NCBI GenBank assembly: GCA_028293825.1
Contig: JAQGNY010000009.1
Location: 1-64,000 of the forward strand
Direction: 5' to 3'
DNA from: Verrucomicrobiaceae bacterium
GTDB lineage: Bacteria > Pseudomonadota > Gammaproteobacteria > Pseudomonadales > CAMLJR01
Length of the DNA stretch: 64,000 nt
The position numbers and the translations under genes were made by a program. Below the pieces are notes generated by a model. The model was not told where the DNA came from. It did not search any database and worked only from the letters and a program-made list of their open reading frames with translations. This document shows positions 36,527-45,635 of the stretch, in pieces. Within the stretch, counting starts at the first letter, position 1; every line of letters starts with the position of its first letter.

Positions 36527-39466
36527 TTAAACAGTCAGGACTTCCAGCGGTGTCAGCGTTGATGCTTGATATTGCTGCTTACCGCTTTCATTGGTTACCA
36601 ATGCAATGCTTGCGGCTTCTTCTTTCAAATACGTTGTTGCCACGCGTTTTAAATCATCCAATGTTACTGCGAGGATGCGTGCGCGGAAGCGGCGTTGTTG
36701 CTCCGGTGTGCGGCCGAATAAATTGTTGTGGAAATCCTGTTTCGCCTCGCCGGCCGGGGAGCCGGGTTTGTCGAGGCTGCCCATAATGCCGAGGATCGCT
36801 TCTTCGAGTTGTTGCGGATCGTGTTCGGTGTCGAGCAGCCAGGTGATGGCCGCATCGAAATCGGCTAGCGTTTCGGTCAGGCGTGGGTCGCGGTACGAAT
36901 AAAAACGAAATGCCGCCACGTTTGAATCCTGCGATGCACCACCGCCGTAAGCGCCGCCCTGTTCGCGAATCGCGCGGTGCAAATAACCGTTGCGCAAGAA
37001 GCCACCGAGCACTGTGAGTGCTGCGGTATCGGGGTGATCGGTCGGCACGGTGGGATAGGCTTTCGCGCAGAAATTCACTTGCGTGTTGGTTTGCCACAAT
37101 TGCCGAACCGGTTCGCGCAATGGCGGTGTTTTTAAGACTGCGTTTTGCGACGACAGCGAAGTAGTTGTCCACAAGCTGCTGATCGATTCGCGAATCGCGT
37201 CGAGCTGTTCGCTTTCGGCGATGACGAGCAGTTGTTTTTTGCTGCTAACGATGGCGTTGTGCAATTGCTGCAGTTTGTCTGCATACGCTTGCAACGAATC
37301 ATTTTGATTGAGCGAATCGTCGAGTACTTTCACCGCTTGAATACCGGCGAGACCCGACAAGTTATGCGTGAGCTGCGCAACGCTGCTCATACCGGCACAC
37401 GCCGCATTCATCGCTAATACGTGACCGTTGCCGGTGACGCTTTGCTCGCGGCGCGCGCGTTGCTGCGCAATTAAATCGCGCAAACGCGGCAATTCATCCC
37501 AGCGCACATTTTCCAATGTTGCCTTCATTAATTCCGCTTGCGCGTGATGATTGCGGGCGAGCGCTTTCGAAGAAACCACCAATACTGCCTGCGTGGTTTG
37601 TTCGTCGTCGATAGCGCCGCGCAACGACGTGTACGCATTGATCGAGCCGCACACCGACGCCTGCCATTCTTGCGTTGTTAAATAATCGCGCGCGCCGATA
37701 CCGACCTCGGTCAACGCATTGCTGTAATACGGCAACAGTGCGAGTAGCGAATCGTCAAGCGGCGGTAAATCGATAATTAATTGTTGATAAACGATGCCGT
37801 TGGTGCCGCGCGCATAGGTGGTCGTCGGCAACACGCCCCATTGGGCAGCGTTTGATTCCAGCACATGAATATCGGATTTGACATCGTCGAGAGTGACTTT
37901 CGGCAATACCGAGACATCGAGTTTTTGTTGCTGGCGCGCTTCGAGTTGTTGCGCGAGGTCGATAATATTTTTGCGAGCACCGTCGTCGAGCGAATCTTTA
38001 ATCGAAGCGAGCCGTTGCACTTCGGCGGCGTCGCGACGCGTTGCTAATTCGCGATCCGGCGTTAACAGCAGCGTGACGCGATGTGGATTATTAATTAATA
38101 AATCGCGTGCCAGCTGTTTGATAAATTCCGGGTCTTTGATGTCTTCGCGCAATTGTTGCAGCACCGGCTCCAAATCCATCATCGCAATCGGATCGCCGCG
38201 ATGCGTTGCTGCGGATAACGCATTCAGAATTAATTGCAGGCCGTACGGATAAGAGTCGCCGCCGATTTCGCGCTGATGCAATTCGAGTTGATGCAATACC
38301 GCTTCGACACGTTCCAGCGGCACGCCGTTGTCGGCGACATCCTGAATCGTATCGAGAATTAATTTTTCCACTTGCTCGACGTGTTCGACGTTGCTGCCTT
38401 CGAGACCGCACACGAAAGTTAATTCGCGCATCGAATCTTCAAGGCCGCACAGCGGACTTGGCGCGCTACCGAGATCGGTAGTTTCAAGGGCGCGCTGCAA
38501 TGGCGAGGCGCTGTTGTCGAGCAATACCGACGACAGCAATTGCGCTTTTAATAAATCGTTGAGATTCGCACTTTTGCCGAACAACCAGCCCAACACGATA
38601 TGCGTTTTATCGGTAGCGTCTTCATCTTCACCGAGTGCATAGCTTTCCTGCACGCGGATCGGTGCGTGATAACGTTTTTCGTCGGGCACGCCGATATGCA
38701 CATCAAGTTTTTCGAAGCGCGACAGCGCCAATGTTTCGAAACGCTCTTGATGTACGTACGCGGGAATATCGCCGAAGGTCATGAAGATCGCGTTGGTGGG
38801 ATGATAGTGATGCTGATAAAAATGTTTTAAATCGGCGTAACTTAAATCGGGAATATGTTCGGGATCGCCACCGCTGTTGTAGTGATAGGTGGTGCTTGGA
38901 TACAGGTATTTACACAGCGTGTGCCACAGCGTGCTCGGCACCGAACTCATCGCGCCTTTCATTTCATTGAAGACGACGCCTTTGTAAACCAGATCGCTGC
39001 TTGGATCGTTCGGTTTGGCGAATTCAATGCGGTGACCTTCTTGCGCGAAATCGAGCGGATCGAGGCGCGAGAAAAATACCGCGTCGAGATAAACCTCCAG
39101 CAAATTATCGAAATCTTTGCGGTTCTGGCTTGCGAATGGGTATGCAGTCCAGTCGGAGCTGGTGAACGCGTTCATAAACGTATTCAGCGAGCGCCGCAGC
39201 ATTAAAAAGAATGGGTCGCGCACCGGAAAGCGTTCGCTGCCGCACAGCGCGGTGTGCTCGAGAATATGCGCAACGCCGGTGGAATCCATCGGCACGGTAC
39301 GCAGCGCGACGAGAAAAACGTTCTCGTCGAAATCGGCGGCGAGGTGGTAATGCACAGCGCCGGTTTTGCGATGGCGGTATTCCTCCACGGCGATATTCAG
39401 CGATTCCAGATTGTGGCTGCGAAGCCACTCGAAAGCAGGATTTAAAGTGGAAGGTTTAGCGGTCAC
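36527..39466 (-). CDS. M16 metallopeptidase, PreP-like (insulinase family)
   Basis: About 979 residues. The inverted zinc motif HILEH is at residues 67-71 (VAHILEHTALCGS), and the downstream glutamate region lies around FNEMKGAMS. The C-terminal half carries the second M16 repeat and the glycine-rich GAYGGGA segment typical of the family. Size and layout match presequence peptidase PreP / M16C, which degrades short unstructured peptides. There is no signal peptide, so it is probably cytoplasmic. The frame is open to 39601, but upstream codons fall in an intergenic repeat. GTG 39466, with GAGGA seven bases before it, was chosen. Confidence 0.9.
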   Translation of the reverse strand: MTAKPSTLNPAFEWLRSHNLESLNIAVEEYRHRKTGAVHYHLAADFDENVFLVALRTVPMDSTGVAHILEHTALCGSERFPVRDPFFLMLRRSLNTFMNAFTSSDWTAYPFASQNRKDFDNLLEVYLDAVFFSRLDPLDFAQEGHRIEFAKPNDPSSDLVYKGVVFNEMKGAMSSVPSTLWHTLCKYLYPSTTYHYNSGGDPEHIPDLSYADLKHFYQHHYHPTNAIFMTFGDIPAYVHQERFETLALSRFEKLDVHIGVPDEKRYHAPIRVQESYALGEDEDATDKTHIVLGWLFGKSANLNDLLKAQLLSSVLLDNSASPLQRALETTDLGSAPSPLCGLEDSMRELTFVCGLEGSNVEHVEQVEKLILDTIQDVADNGVPLERVEAVLHQLELHQREIGGDSYPYGLQLILNALSAATHRGDPIAMMDLEPVLQQLREDIKDPEFIKQLARDLLINNPHRVTLLLTPDRELATRRDAAEVQRLASIKDSLDDGARKNIIDLAQQLEARQQQKLDVSVLPKVTLDDVKSDIHVLESNAAQWGVLPTTTYARGTNGIVYQQLIIDLPPLDDSLLALLPYYSNALTEVGIGARDYLTTQEWQASVCGSINAYTSLRGAIDDEQTTQAVLVVSSKALARNHHAQAELMKATLENVRWDELPRLRDLIAQQRARREQSVTGNGHVLAMNAACAGMSSVAQLTHNLSGLAGIQAVKVLDDSLNQNDSLQAYADKLQQLHNAIVSSKKQLLVIAESEQLDAIRESISSLWTTTSLSSQNAVLKTPPLREPVRQLWQTNTQVNFCAKAYPTVPTDHPDTAALTVLGGFLRNGYLHRAIREQGGAYGGGASQDSNVAAFRFYSYRDPRLTETLADFDAAITWLLDTEHDPQQLEEAILGIMGSLDKPGSPAGEAKQDFHNNLFGRTPEQQRRFRARILAVTLDDLKRVATTYLKEEAASIALVTNESGKQQYQASTLTPLEVLTV

Positions 39467-39557
39467 GTCGACATCCTCGCGCTGGGAATTTCCGCATTGT
39501 AGCGGGTTGATGGAGCTGGCCCAACGGTTGATTGGGGTGATGGATTGGTTAAGCGTG

Positions 39558-39636
39558 CCCTTTACGAAAGGGGATTTCGGCGGATTTAACACGGTGGGCA
39601 AATCCCCGGGCTCACTTTTGCTTAATGGGGGGATTT
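39558..39636. repeat. Palindromic intergenic repeat (NPPKSPF-type)
   Basis: Between the glutaminyl cyclase stop and the peptidase start lie two inverted repeats. CCCTTT-ACG-AAAGGG is at 39558-39572. AAATCCCC (39600-39607) pairs with GGGGATTT (39629-39636). Read on the minus strand the region translates to NPPKSPFVKG, a phrase seen over and over in annotation artefacts from dispersed intergenic palindromes in many genomes. I take it as one copy of such a dispersed element, not coding. Confidence 0.5.
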
Positions 39637-39656
39637 CTTGATTTAAAAAGGGGCGA

Positions 39657-40433
39657 TCAGCGCAATGGCTCGGTCAATTGCACGCGAAACACATAAGGCC
39701 AGAATTTGCCGGTGATTAATAAGGTGTTATCGCGCGGATCGAACGCAATGCCGTTCAATACATCGCTGTGCGCACTGCGTTGGCCTTTCGGGTACAACTT
39801 ACTCAAATCGAGGTGCGCGGTGACGTTGCCATTATCGGGATCGATCACCACGATGATGTCGCTCTGCCAGATATTCGCGAGTATTCGCGCCGGTTGCTTG
39901 CCGCGTGCGGGAATCCACTCCAGCTCGTTCAAGCGTTCGACCGGCTGCCCGTTATCGGTCACGGCGATATTTTTCACACCGTGAAAATCCTCCGGATCGA
40001 ACACGCGCAGCGTGTCGCTGCCATCGCTCATGATCAGTGCCTGCGAGCTGTGCGTTAGGCCCCAACCTTCGCCGCGATAGTCGAATTCACCGATTTTTTG
40101 TAGTGTGGCTTTATCGAATACGGCTGCTTTTTGTTCCTTCCACGACAGCACGTACACGCGATTGTTAAACAGTGTCAGCCCTTCCGCGAAAATAGTTACT
40201 GGCAGATTTTGTTTATCGAAAACTTTTTGATCACTGAGATGCCAGCGCGCAATAAACGACTGCGTATAAAGCCCGCTGCTTTCGTAAACGATATCGCCGT
40301 CCAACTCTAAACCTTGCGTGAACGGCGTGTCGGGGTGAGTGTAGCGAGCGATGACGTTGTAGCTCAGGCTGGGTGTGGCGGCGGCGTGAAGGGCGAATAG
40401 AACAAGAAAAACCGGTAGAAATAAACGCCGCAT
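39657..40433 (-). CDS. Glutaminyl-peptide cyclotransferase (plant/bacterial propeller type)
   Basis: A 258-residue exported enzyme with signal peptide MRRLFLPVFLVLFALHAAA and a five-bladed beta-propeller. The family motifs visible are FTQGLELDGDIVYESSGLY, FAEGLTLFNNRVYVLSW, GEGWGLT and the C-terminal LNGIAFDPRDNTLLITGKFWP. It forms N-terminal pyroglutamate on exported peptides or proteins from glutamine. It lies 19 bases after the ComFB-like gene in the same direction. Confidence 0.9.
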   Translation of the reverse strand: MRRLFLPVFLVLFALHAAATPSLSYNVIARYTHPDTPFTQGLELDGDIVYESSGLYTQSFIARWHLSDQKVFDKQNLPVTIFAEGLTLFNNRVYVLSWKEQKAAVFDKATLQKIGEFDYRGEGWGLTHSSQALIMSDGSDTLRVFDPEDFHGVKNIAVTDNGQPVERLNELEWIPARGKQPARILANIWQSDIIVVIDPDNGNVTAHLDLSKLYPKGQRSAHSDVLNGIAFDPRDNTLLITGKFWPYVFRVQLTEPLR

Positions 40434-40452
40434 ATTTTATTGGGTCCGCTAT

Positions 40453-40758
40453 TTATTTGGTTCGATTGCCGCTTAATTCTACGAATACGATGGCACGGCT
40501 GACGGCGGCGGTCACTTTTTCCTCCATCTCACCGCTTTCTTTCGGCGAGAGGTAAAACGCCATATCGACGTCGTAGCGCACGTAGCGCGGCGGTAAATGA
40601 TTCAGCGCGATACAGGCGGCGTCGGCAATAAAGTTGGTGTCGACCGCTTTTTCGCCCAGTTGCCGATGAATTTCATTGAGCACTAAATGTTCGTAATAGT
40701 TGTGGACGGTATCGACATCGTCGGTCGAGTCGGTAAGCGCCGCGTAGGACGTAAGCAT
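40453..40758 (-). CDS. ComFB-like protein
   Basis: A 101-residue protein of the late-competence ComFB family. The family pattern NYYEHLVLNEIHRQL and the following DAACIALNHLPPRYVRYDVDMAFYL are clear. In Bacillus the comFB product is encoded with competence genes; cyanobacterial ComFB-type proteins bind cyclic dinucleotides. There are no other competence genes here. AGGAG lies seven bases before the ATG. Since this window also has several c-di-GMP-related proteins, a nucleotide-binding role is plausible but inferred. Confidence 0.8.
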   Translation of the reverse strand: MLTSYAALTDSTDDVDTVHNYYEHLVLNEIHRQLGEKAVDTNFIADAACIALNHLPPRYVRYDVDMAFYLSPKESGEMEEKVTAAVSRAIVFVELSGNRTK

Positions 40759-40847
40759 ATTTTATCTCCTGATCGATTATTACCGGGGCGGTGGCGACGA
40801 GAGAAAATTGTAGACCAGAACTTTCGATTGCGACGGCATTCCGCGCA

Positions 40848-42902
40848 TTAACCTTCACTGCCGCGATTGCGAACCAGGTTGCGCAGTGTGAATCGCGCCG
40901 GCGACAACGCTTGAATCAACTCGCGCGGCAGCGGGCGCGCTGCGCCGGTAATTTGCGCGGCCAACAGCTCGGCGCAAAGCGGTGTCGACGTCAGCCCGCG
41001 CGAGCCGTGGCCGACATTGACGTATAAATTCTCGCGATAGATACCGGGCTCGATCAGTGCGGCATTGGCATCTTTCGCCAGTTTGCCGAAGCGCGTGCGC
41101 ATCGCAGCGTCATCGGCGACCGGCCCCACCAACGGCAGATAATCGGGCGTGGTGCAGCGCTGGCCGACGCGGCCGCCCAAGTTGGCGCAATCGATAATGT
41201 CCGGCGAATCCATTAATAGATCGGGGAGCGCACGCTGCAAGCTGCGCAGATTGGCGCGGTGATCGTCGCTGCGCAGTTGTGGATAGGCATCGCGTTGATC
41301 GAACGTTGCGCCGATGGTTATGCCTGTCTGCGCGCTAACTAGATAACCCTCGTGACAAATAACGCAGCGCGGTTGTGTGCGCAGCATCGATGCGGGCAAT
41401 TCGGTAATTTGGCCTCGTATCGGTTTCAACGGCAAATCAGCGCTAGTGAGTAGCGCGGTAGCTTCGTTAGCGGTGGCAATCACCACGATATCGGCGTGCA
41501 GCGCGCCGGAGCTGGTTTCGAGCTGCCAATATGGGCTTTCGCGCGTTAATGCCTGCACCGTGCAATGGGTTTTTACCTCGATCAACGGATGCTCGGCGAG
41601 ATAGCGACAGATTGCGGCGGGTGCCAGCCAGCCGGCGCGCGAAAACCACAGCGCCGCATTCGGCACGGCGCATTGCGCGATTGCGCTGGCTTGTTCGGCA
41701 TCGACAAATTGCACCCAGTCTTCTTGCGCCGAAAATGCCGTGCGCAATTGCTGCCACTGCGTATCGCTGTCGGCCAGCTGCAACACACCGCTGAAATCGC
41801 CGAGATTTTCTGCATCGATCGGCAGCGTGCGATAAAAATCGAGCGCGTGGCTGTAACTCGCAAGCGTGAAGCGATTCAGCAAACCGGCCTGCGGCGACAG
41901 CGTCGTGTACAACACGCCGTGCGGATTTCCCGACGCGCCGGCAGCCAGCGTAGCGGCCTGTTCGAGCAGCGTGACCGGCCAACCGCGCGTCGCTAATGCG
42001 TGCGCGGTGTGAGCGCCGGCCAAGCCGCCACCGACGATAACCACGCGGCGTGTTTGTGTCTCAGCGGGCGGCGCATACGCCGAGTATTCGATGGCGCGCA
42101 GCTTCGTCGGCGCCGTCGGCGGCAAGGTATCGAAATCGCCGCGCAGCATTTGTCGTTTCGCGCCGAAGCCGGTAATTTTTTCGATAACAAACCCCGCCTG
42201 ACGCATGCCGCGTTTAACGATGCCGGCAACGGTGAACGTCGCGAAAGTGCTGTCGCGTCGGCTCAACCGACCGATGTGCAGAAATAATTCGTCGCTCCAC
42301 ATCGCCGGATTTTTCGCGGGTGCGAAACCATCGAGAAACCACGCGTCGATGTGAAAACCATTCGGCAACTCTGGCGCGGCGCTGTCGTGCAATTGTGAAA
42401 ACGCAGTTGCTGCATCATCGAACAACAACTGCAATTCGACGCGATCGGAAAAGCGGCGGTGATGAAAGCCCGGCAGCAGCGGCGGATAGCTCGAAATGAC
42501 CTGTGCGCTCATTTCGGAAAACTGCGGCCACTGTTGCTGTGCGCGCTGAAAATTAACGCGTGCGAGCGGATAGCGTTCGACTGAAATAAATAATAAACGC
42601 CAACTCGGTGGTGCAACGCGACGCCATAATTCCCACGCACAGAAAAAATTGAGTCCGGTACCGAAACCGGTTTCGCCGATGGTGAAGACACCGCTGACAT
42701 GCGGGTCCAATGCGCGCCAGCGTTGTTCAAGGCGATTTTGCTGCAGAAAAACATACTGCGTTTCGGCCAACCCATCGCCGCGCGAAAAATAAATATCGCC
42801 GAATAATTCGGATGTGGGTTCGCCGCTGTCGCCCCAGCTGATATGGGCCGGCGTGATTTGCCAGGGATTATTGCGGTCGGCGTCGGGCATCGGTGGGCGC
42901 AT
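40848..42902 (-). CDS. mnmC: Bifunctional tRNA mnm5s2U modification enzyme MnmC
   Basis: A 684-residue protein that makes the last steps of mnm5s2U at wobble position 34. The C-terminal FAD-dependent domain removes the carboxymethyl group and the N-terminal domain methylates with SAM. The N-terminal part (about 1-240) has ETGFGTGLNFF and the DAWFLDGFAPAKNPAMW motif of MnmD. The C-terminal oxidoreductase starts with RRVVIVGGGLAGAHTAHAL (FAD GxGxxG) and ends with GSRGLTSTPL. Both domains look intact. The exact start is uncertain between two close methionines. Confidence 0.95.
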   Translation of the reverse strand: MRPPMPDADRNNPWQITPAHISWGDSGEPTSELFGDIYFSRGDGLAETQYVFLQQNRLEQRWRALDPHVSGVFTIGETGFGTGLNFFCAWELWRRVAPPSWRLLFISVERYPLARVNFQRAQQQWPQFSEMSAQVISSYPPLLPGFHHRRFSDRVELQLLFDDAATAFSQLHDSAAPELPNGFHIDAWFLDGFAPAKNPAMWSDELFLHIGRLSRRDSTFATFTVAGIVKRGMRQAGFVIEKITGFGAKRQMLRGDFDTLPPTAPTKLRAIEYSAYAPPAETQTRRVVIVGGGLAGAHTAHALATRGWPVTLLEQAATLAAGASGNPHGVLYTTLSPQAGLLNRFTLASYSHALDFYRTLPIDAENLGDFSGVLQLADSDTQWQQLRTAFSAQEDWVQFVDAEQASAIAQCAVPNAALWFSRAGWLAPAAICRYLAEHPLIEVKTHCTVQALTRESPYWQLETSSGALHADIVVIATANEATALLTSADLPLKPIRGQITELPASMLRTQPRCVICHEGYLVSAQTGITIGATFDQRDAYPQLRSDDHRANLRSLQRALPDLLMDSPDIIDCANLGGRVGQRCTTPDYLPLVGPVADDAAMRTRFGKLAKDANAALIEPGIYRENLYVNVGHGSRGLTSTPLCAELLAAQITGAARPLPRELIQALSPARFTLRNLVRNRGSEG

Positions 42903-43029
42903 TACTCAGTAATTAGCGGCATTTAAAGGTGGCGCGCCATTCTAACCAGCCTCTCGTCTAATCAACACCGCGTTCCCGCGCTGTGCGCTTTTTTGTTAGC
43001 ATCGCGCGATCGTTGTCAGACAAAAAATT

Positions 43030-44640
43030 ATGTCCGCTGTTTTTCGCATTTTATTGCTTTGCCTGTTCTTCAATCTCTCCGCATTTGCGGCGGATGGCGT
43101 TGATGTCGCCGGACAGCGAATTAGCATTGCGTTGAAAAGCGAGCCGCCAACGCTCAATAGCCTGCAGGCCAGCGATGTGGTGAGTAGTTTTATTCTCAAT
43201 CATGTCATGGAGGGATTACTGCAATACAACATGCGCAATGAACTGGTTGCGGGTGTTGCGGAGCGTTGGCAATTGCGCGAAGACGGTGCGACGTTCTGGT
43301 TGCGCCGCAACGCGTTGTGGAGCGATGGTAAACCTGTTACAGCGCGAGATTTTGTTTTCGCGTGGCGCCAAGTGTTAATTCCTGCGACAGCGAGCCGTTA
43401 CGCGTTTATCTTGTTTCCGATCAAAAATGCCGAGCGCGTAAATCGTGGCGAATTGCCTGCCGATCAGCTCGGCGTAAAAGCGATTGGCGATTATCAAATC
43501 GACGTCCAGTTTGAACGCCCGTGCCCTTATTTTCTTGGCCTGACGGCATTCGCGACCTATAACCCACTGCGCGAAGATTTTGTGTTGGCGCGTGGCGGTA
43601 GTTACGCGGCCGACGCAAAAGACATGCTATTTAACGGTCCATTTTTGCTGACGCGTTGGGACCACGGCGCGCATCTCACCCTGCAAAAAAATAAAAAATA
43701 TTGGAATGCCGCCGCTATTCGTTTGCAAGAAATCGATATTCCCTACATCACTGCGGACGCGAGCGCTGTTTTCAATTTGTTTCAAGAGGGCAGCATCGCG
43801 ATGGCGCAGCTCGATACGGCAACATTGCAAGAGGCCAGCGCGCGTGGCGCACCGATGCAATTATTCGATACTGGCGCTTTATATTTTCTCGAATTTAATT
43901 TGCAGCCGAATCGAATGACCGCCAACGTGCATTTGCGGCGCGCCATTCAAGCGATATTCGCACAGGAACAGCTAACCGATAAAGTCATCGGCATGCCCGG
44001 AAATCTACCGACATTTTCTTTGTTTCCGCGCTCGGTAAAAGGTATTAACGGTAATTTTCGCGATGAATTTCCACCCACACCGCCGCCGCGCGGCATGGCA
44101 ATAGCAAAACAGGAATTAGCTCTGGCGCAGAGCGAGCTGGGTATTAAACAATGGCCGCCGCTGGTGTTGTTGGCATCGGTGAGCGCAACGGGGAAGCGAC
44201 AGGCCGAGTATTTTCAACAGTTGCTACAAACCGGTTTGAACATTCCTGTGCGTATCGATAATCAGATTTTTAAACTCACCATTGAAAAAATGAACCGCGG
44301 TGATTTCGATATTGCGATGGCGGGGTGGTTACCTGATTTTGACGATGCCATTACATTTGGCGATCTACTGGCGAGCTGGAACGAAAACAATCGCGGGCGC
44401 TATAACAGCCCGCGTTACGACGCGTTGGTAAATGCCGCCAATGCAACTGGCGATCAATCAAAGCGCATGTTGTATTTTTCAGAAATGCAAAAAATGTTAA
44501 TCGACGATGTACCAATATTGCCAACTTTTGAAAGCACAGAAATTTATGCGATTAATCCCGAGCTGCACGGAGTTTCGCGCGCTTTATTCGGCGGCGATCT
44601 CGATTTTCGTCATGCCTATGTAGAAGCGCTCGCGAAGTAA
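43030..44640 (+). CDS. oppA: Oligopeptide ABC transporter, substrate-binding protein
   Basis: A 536-residue periplasmic binding protein of family 5 (SBP_bac_5). The signal peptide is MSAVFRILLLCLFFNLSAFA. The mature part shows the typical start ISIALKSEPPTLNSLQASDV and the motif LVAGVAERWQLREDGATFWL. Further on are WSDGKPVTARDFVFAWRQ and the C-terminal MLIDDVPILPTF. It is not a lipoprotein: no cysteine is present at the signal end. It is the first gene of a five-gene transporter cluster. The true substrate (oligopeptide or other) cannot be told from sequence. Confidence 0.9.
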   Translation: MSAVFRILLLCLFFNLSAFAADGVDVAGQRISIALKSEPPTLNSLQASDVVSSFILNHVMEGLLQYNMRNELVAGVAERWQLREDGATFWLRRNALWSDGKPVTARDFVFAWRQVLIPATASRYAFILFPIKNAERVNRGELPADQLGVKAIGDYQIDVQFERPCPYFLGLTAFATYNPLREDFVLARGGSYAADAKDMLFNGPFLLTRWDHGAHLTLQKNKKYWNAAAIRLQEIDIPYITADASAVFNLFQEGSIAMAQLDTATLQEASARGAPMQLFDTGALYFLEFNLQPNRMTANVHLRRAIQAIFAQEQLTDKVIGMPGNLPTFSLFPRSVKGINGNFRDEFPPTPPPRGMAIAKQELALAQSELGIKQWPPLVLLASVSATGKRQAEYFQQLLQTGLNIPVRIDNQIFKLTIEKMNRGDFDIAMAGWLPDFDDAITFGDLLASWNENNRGRYNSPRYDALVNAANATGDQSKRMLYFSEMQKMLIDDVPILPTFESTEIYAINPELHGVSRALFGGDLDFRHAYVEALAK

Positions 44641-44699
44641 TAGATGATGAAAAATCACAGCGCACCATTGCGATTAATCGATATGAGAGCACAGAATTA

Positions 44700-45635
44700 A
44701 TGTGGCGCTATATTTTAAGACGCTTGCTCTCCGGCGTAGTCACCATTTGGTTTATCGCCACCGCGACTTTTTTTGCGATGCATTTTGTACCTGGCGATCC
44801 GCTCAGCAGCGAGCGCGCAATGTCGCCTGAGATTCGCAAAAATCTGCAGATAAAATACGGGCTCGATCAACCGTTAGCGCATCAGTACATTTTATTTTTA
44901 CGCAATATGCTGCACGGCGATTTCGGTATTTCTTTCACGCAACAGAATCGGCGCGTCAACGATATTATTCGCGAACATTTTCCGGTGTCCGCATTGCTCG
45001 GTATCGTTTCATTAATTATCGCCACTGTCGGTGCCGTGCTGTGGGGTGCGGTTTCGGCGCATTACCGCAGACGCTGGCCGGATTCGGCGATTATGTTGCT
45101 CGTTATCGTTGCGGTGTCACTGCCCGGGTTTGTCACCGCCGCCTTAGTGCAATGGCTGGTGCTCGCATTAAATCGGCAGTGGGGATTTACCGTATTGCCA
45201 GTGGCAGGGTGGGGCACGTGGAAGCATTTACTGCTGCCGGCGTGGGTGCTAGGCCTCAGTACAATGGCGTACATGACGCGCTTAATGCGCGCGAGTTTGC
45301 TAGAAGTAGCGCACGCGGATTATTTGCGTACCGCCCGCGCCAAAGGTTTAAGCGCGCATCGAATTTTTTTCCGCCATCAATTGCGTAATGCGTTGCTGCC
45401 GGTTATTACCGTGCTCGGCCCTGCCATCGCGGCGATTACCACTGGCGGCTTTGTGGTGGAGTTGATGTTCGCAATTCCCGGCCTCGGTCGCTATTTTGTC
45501 GAAGCGGTGCAGCAGCTCGATTACACCGTGATTATGGGCACGACAGTTTTTTACGGCGCGTTTCTGGTGTTGATGGTGCTGTTGGTCGATATCATTTACG
45601 GCGTGGTCGACCCGCGTATTCGAGTCGCGCGATGA
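44700..45635 (+). CDS. oppB: Oligopeptide ABC transporter permease, OppB type
   Basis: A 311-residue inner-membrane permease with six expected membrane helices. The first is WRYILRRLLSGVVTIWFIA, and the conserved periplasmic motif HFVPGDPL follows. The EAA-type loop (YLRTARAKGLSAHRIFFRHQ and then LRNALLP) contacts the ATPases. The stop overlaps the start of the next permease gene by four bases (ATGA), so translation is coupled. Confidence 0.93.
   Translation: MWRYILRRLLSGVVTIWFIATATFFAMHFVPGDPLSSERAMSPEIRKNLQIKYGLDQPLAHQYILFLRNMLHGDFGISFTQQNRRVNDIIREHFPVSALLGIVSLIIATVGAVLWGAVSAHYRRRWPDSAIMLLVIVAVSLPGFVTAALVQWLVLALNRQWGFTVLPVAGWGTWKHLLLPAWVLGLSTMAYMTRLMRASLLEVAHADYLRTARAKGLSAHRIFFRHQLRNALLPVITVLGPAIAAITTGGFVVELMFAIPGLGRYFVEAVQQLDYTVIMGTTVFYGAFLVLMVLLVDIIYGVVDPRIRVAR

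Noticed and set aside
36463-36786. Plus-strand open frame of 107 codons
   Set aside because: Most of it is antisense to the well-supported M16 peptidase gene; it has no recognisable product and no Shine-Dalgarno.
39467-39601. N-terminal extension of the M16 peptidase frame (NPPKSPFVKG...)
   Set aside because: It reads through an intergenic palindromic repeat; GTG 39466 with GAGGA fits better.
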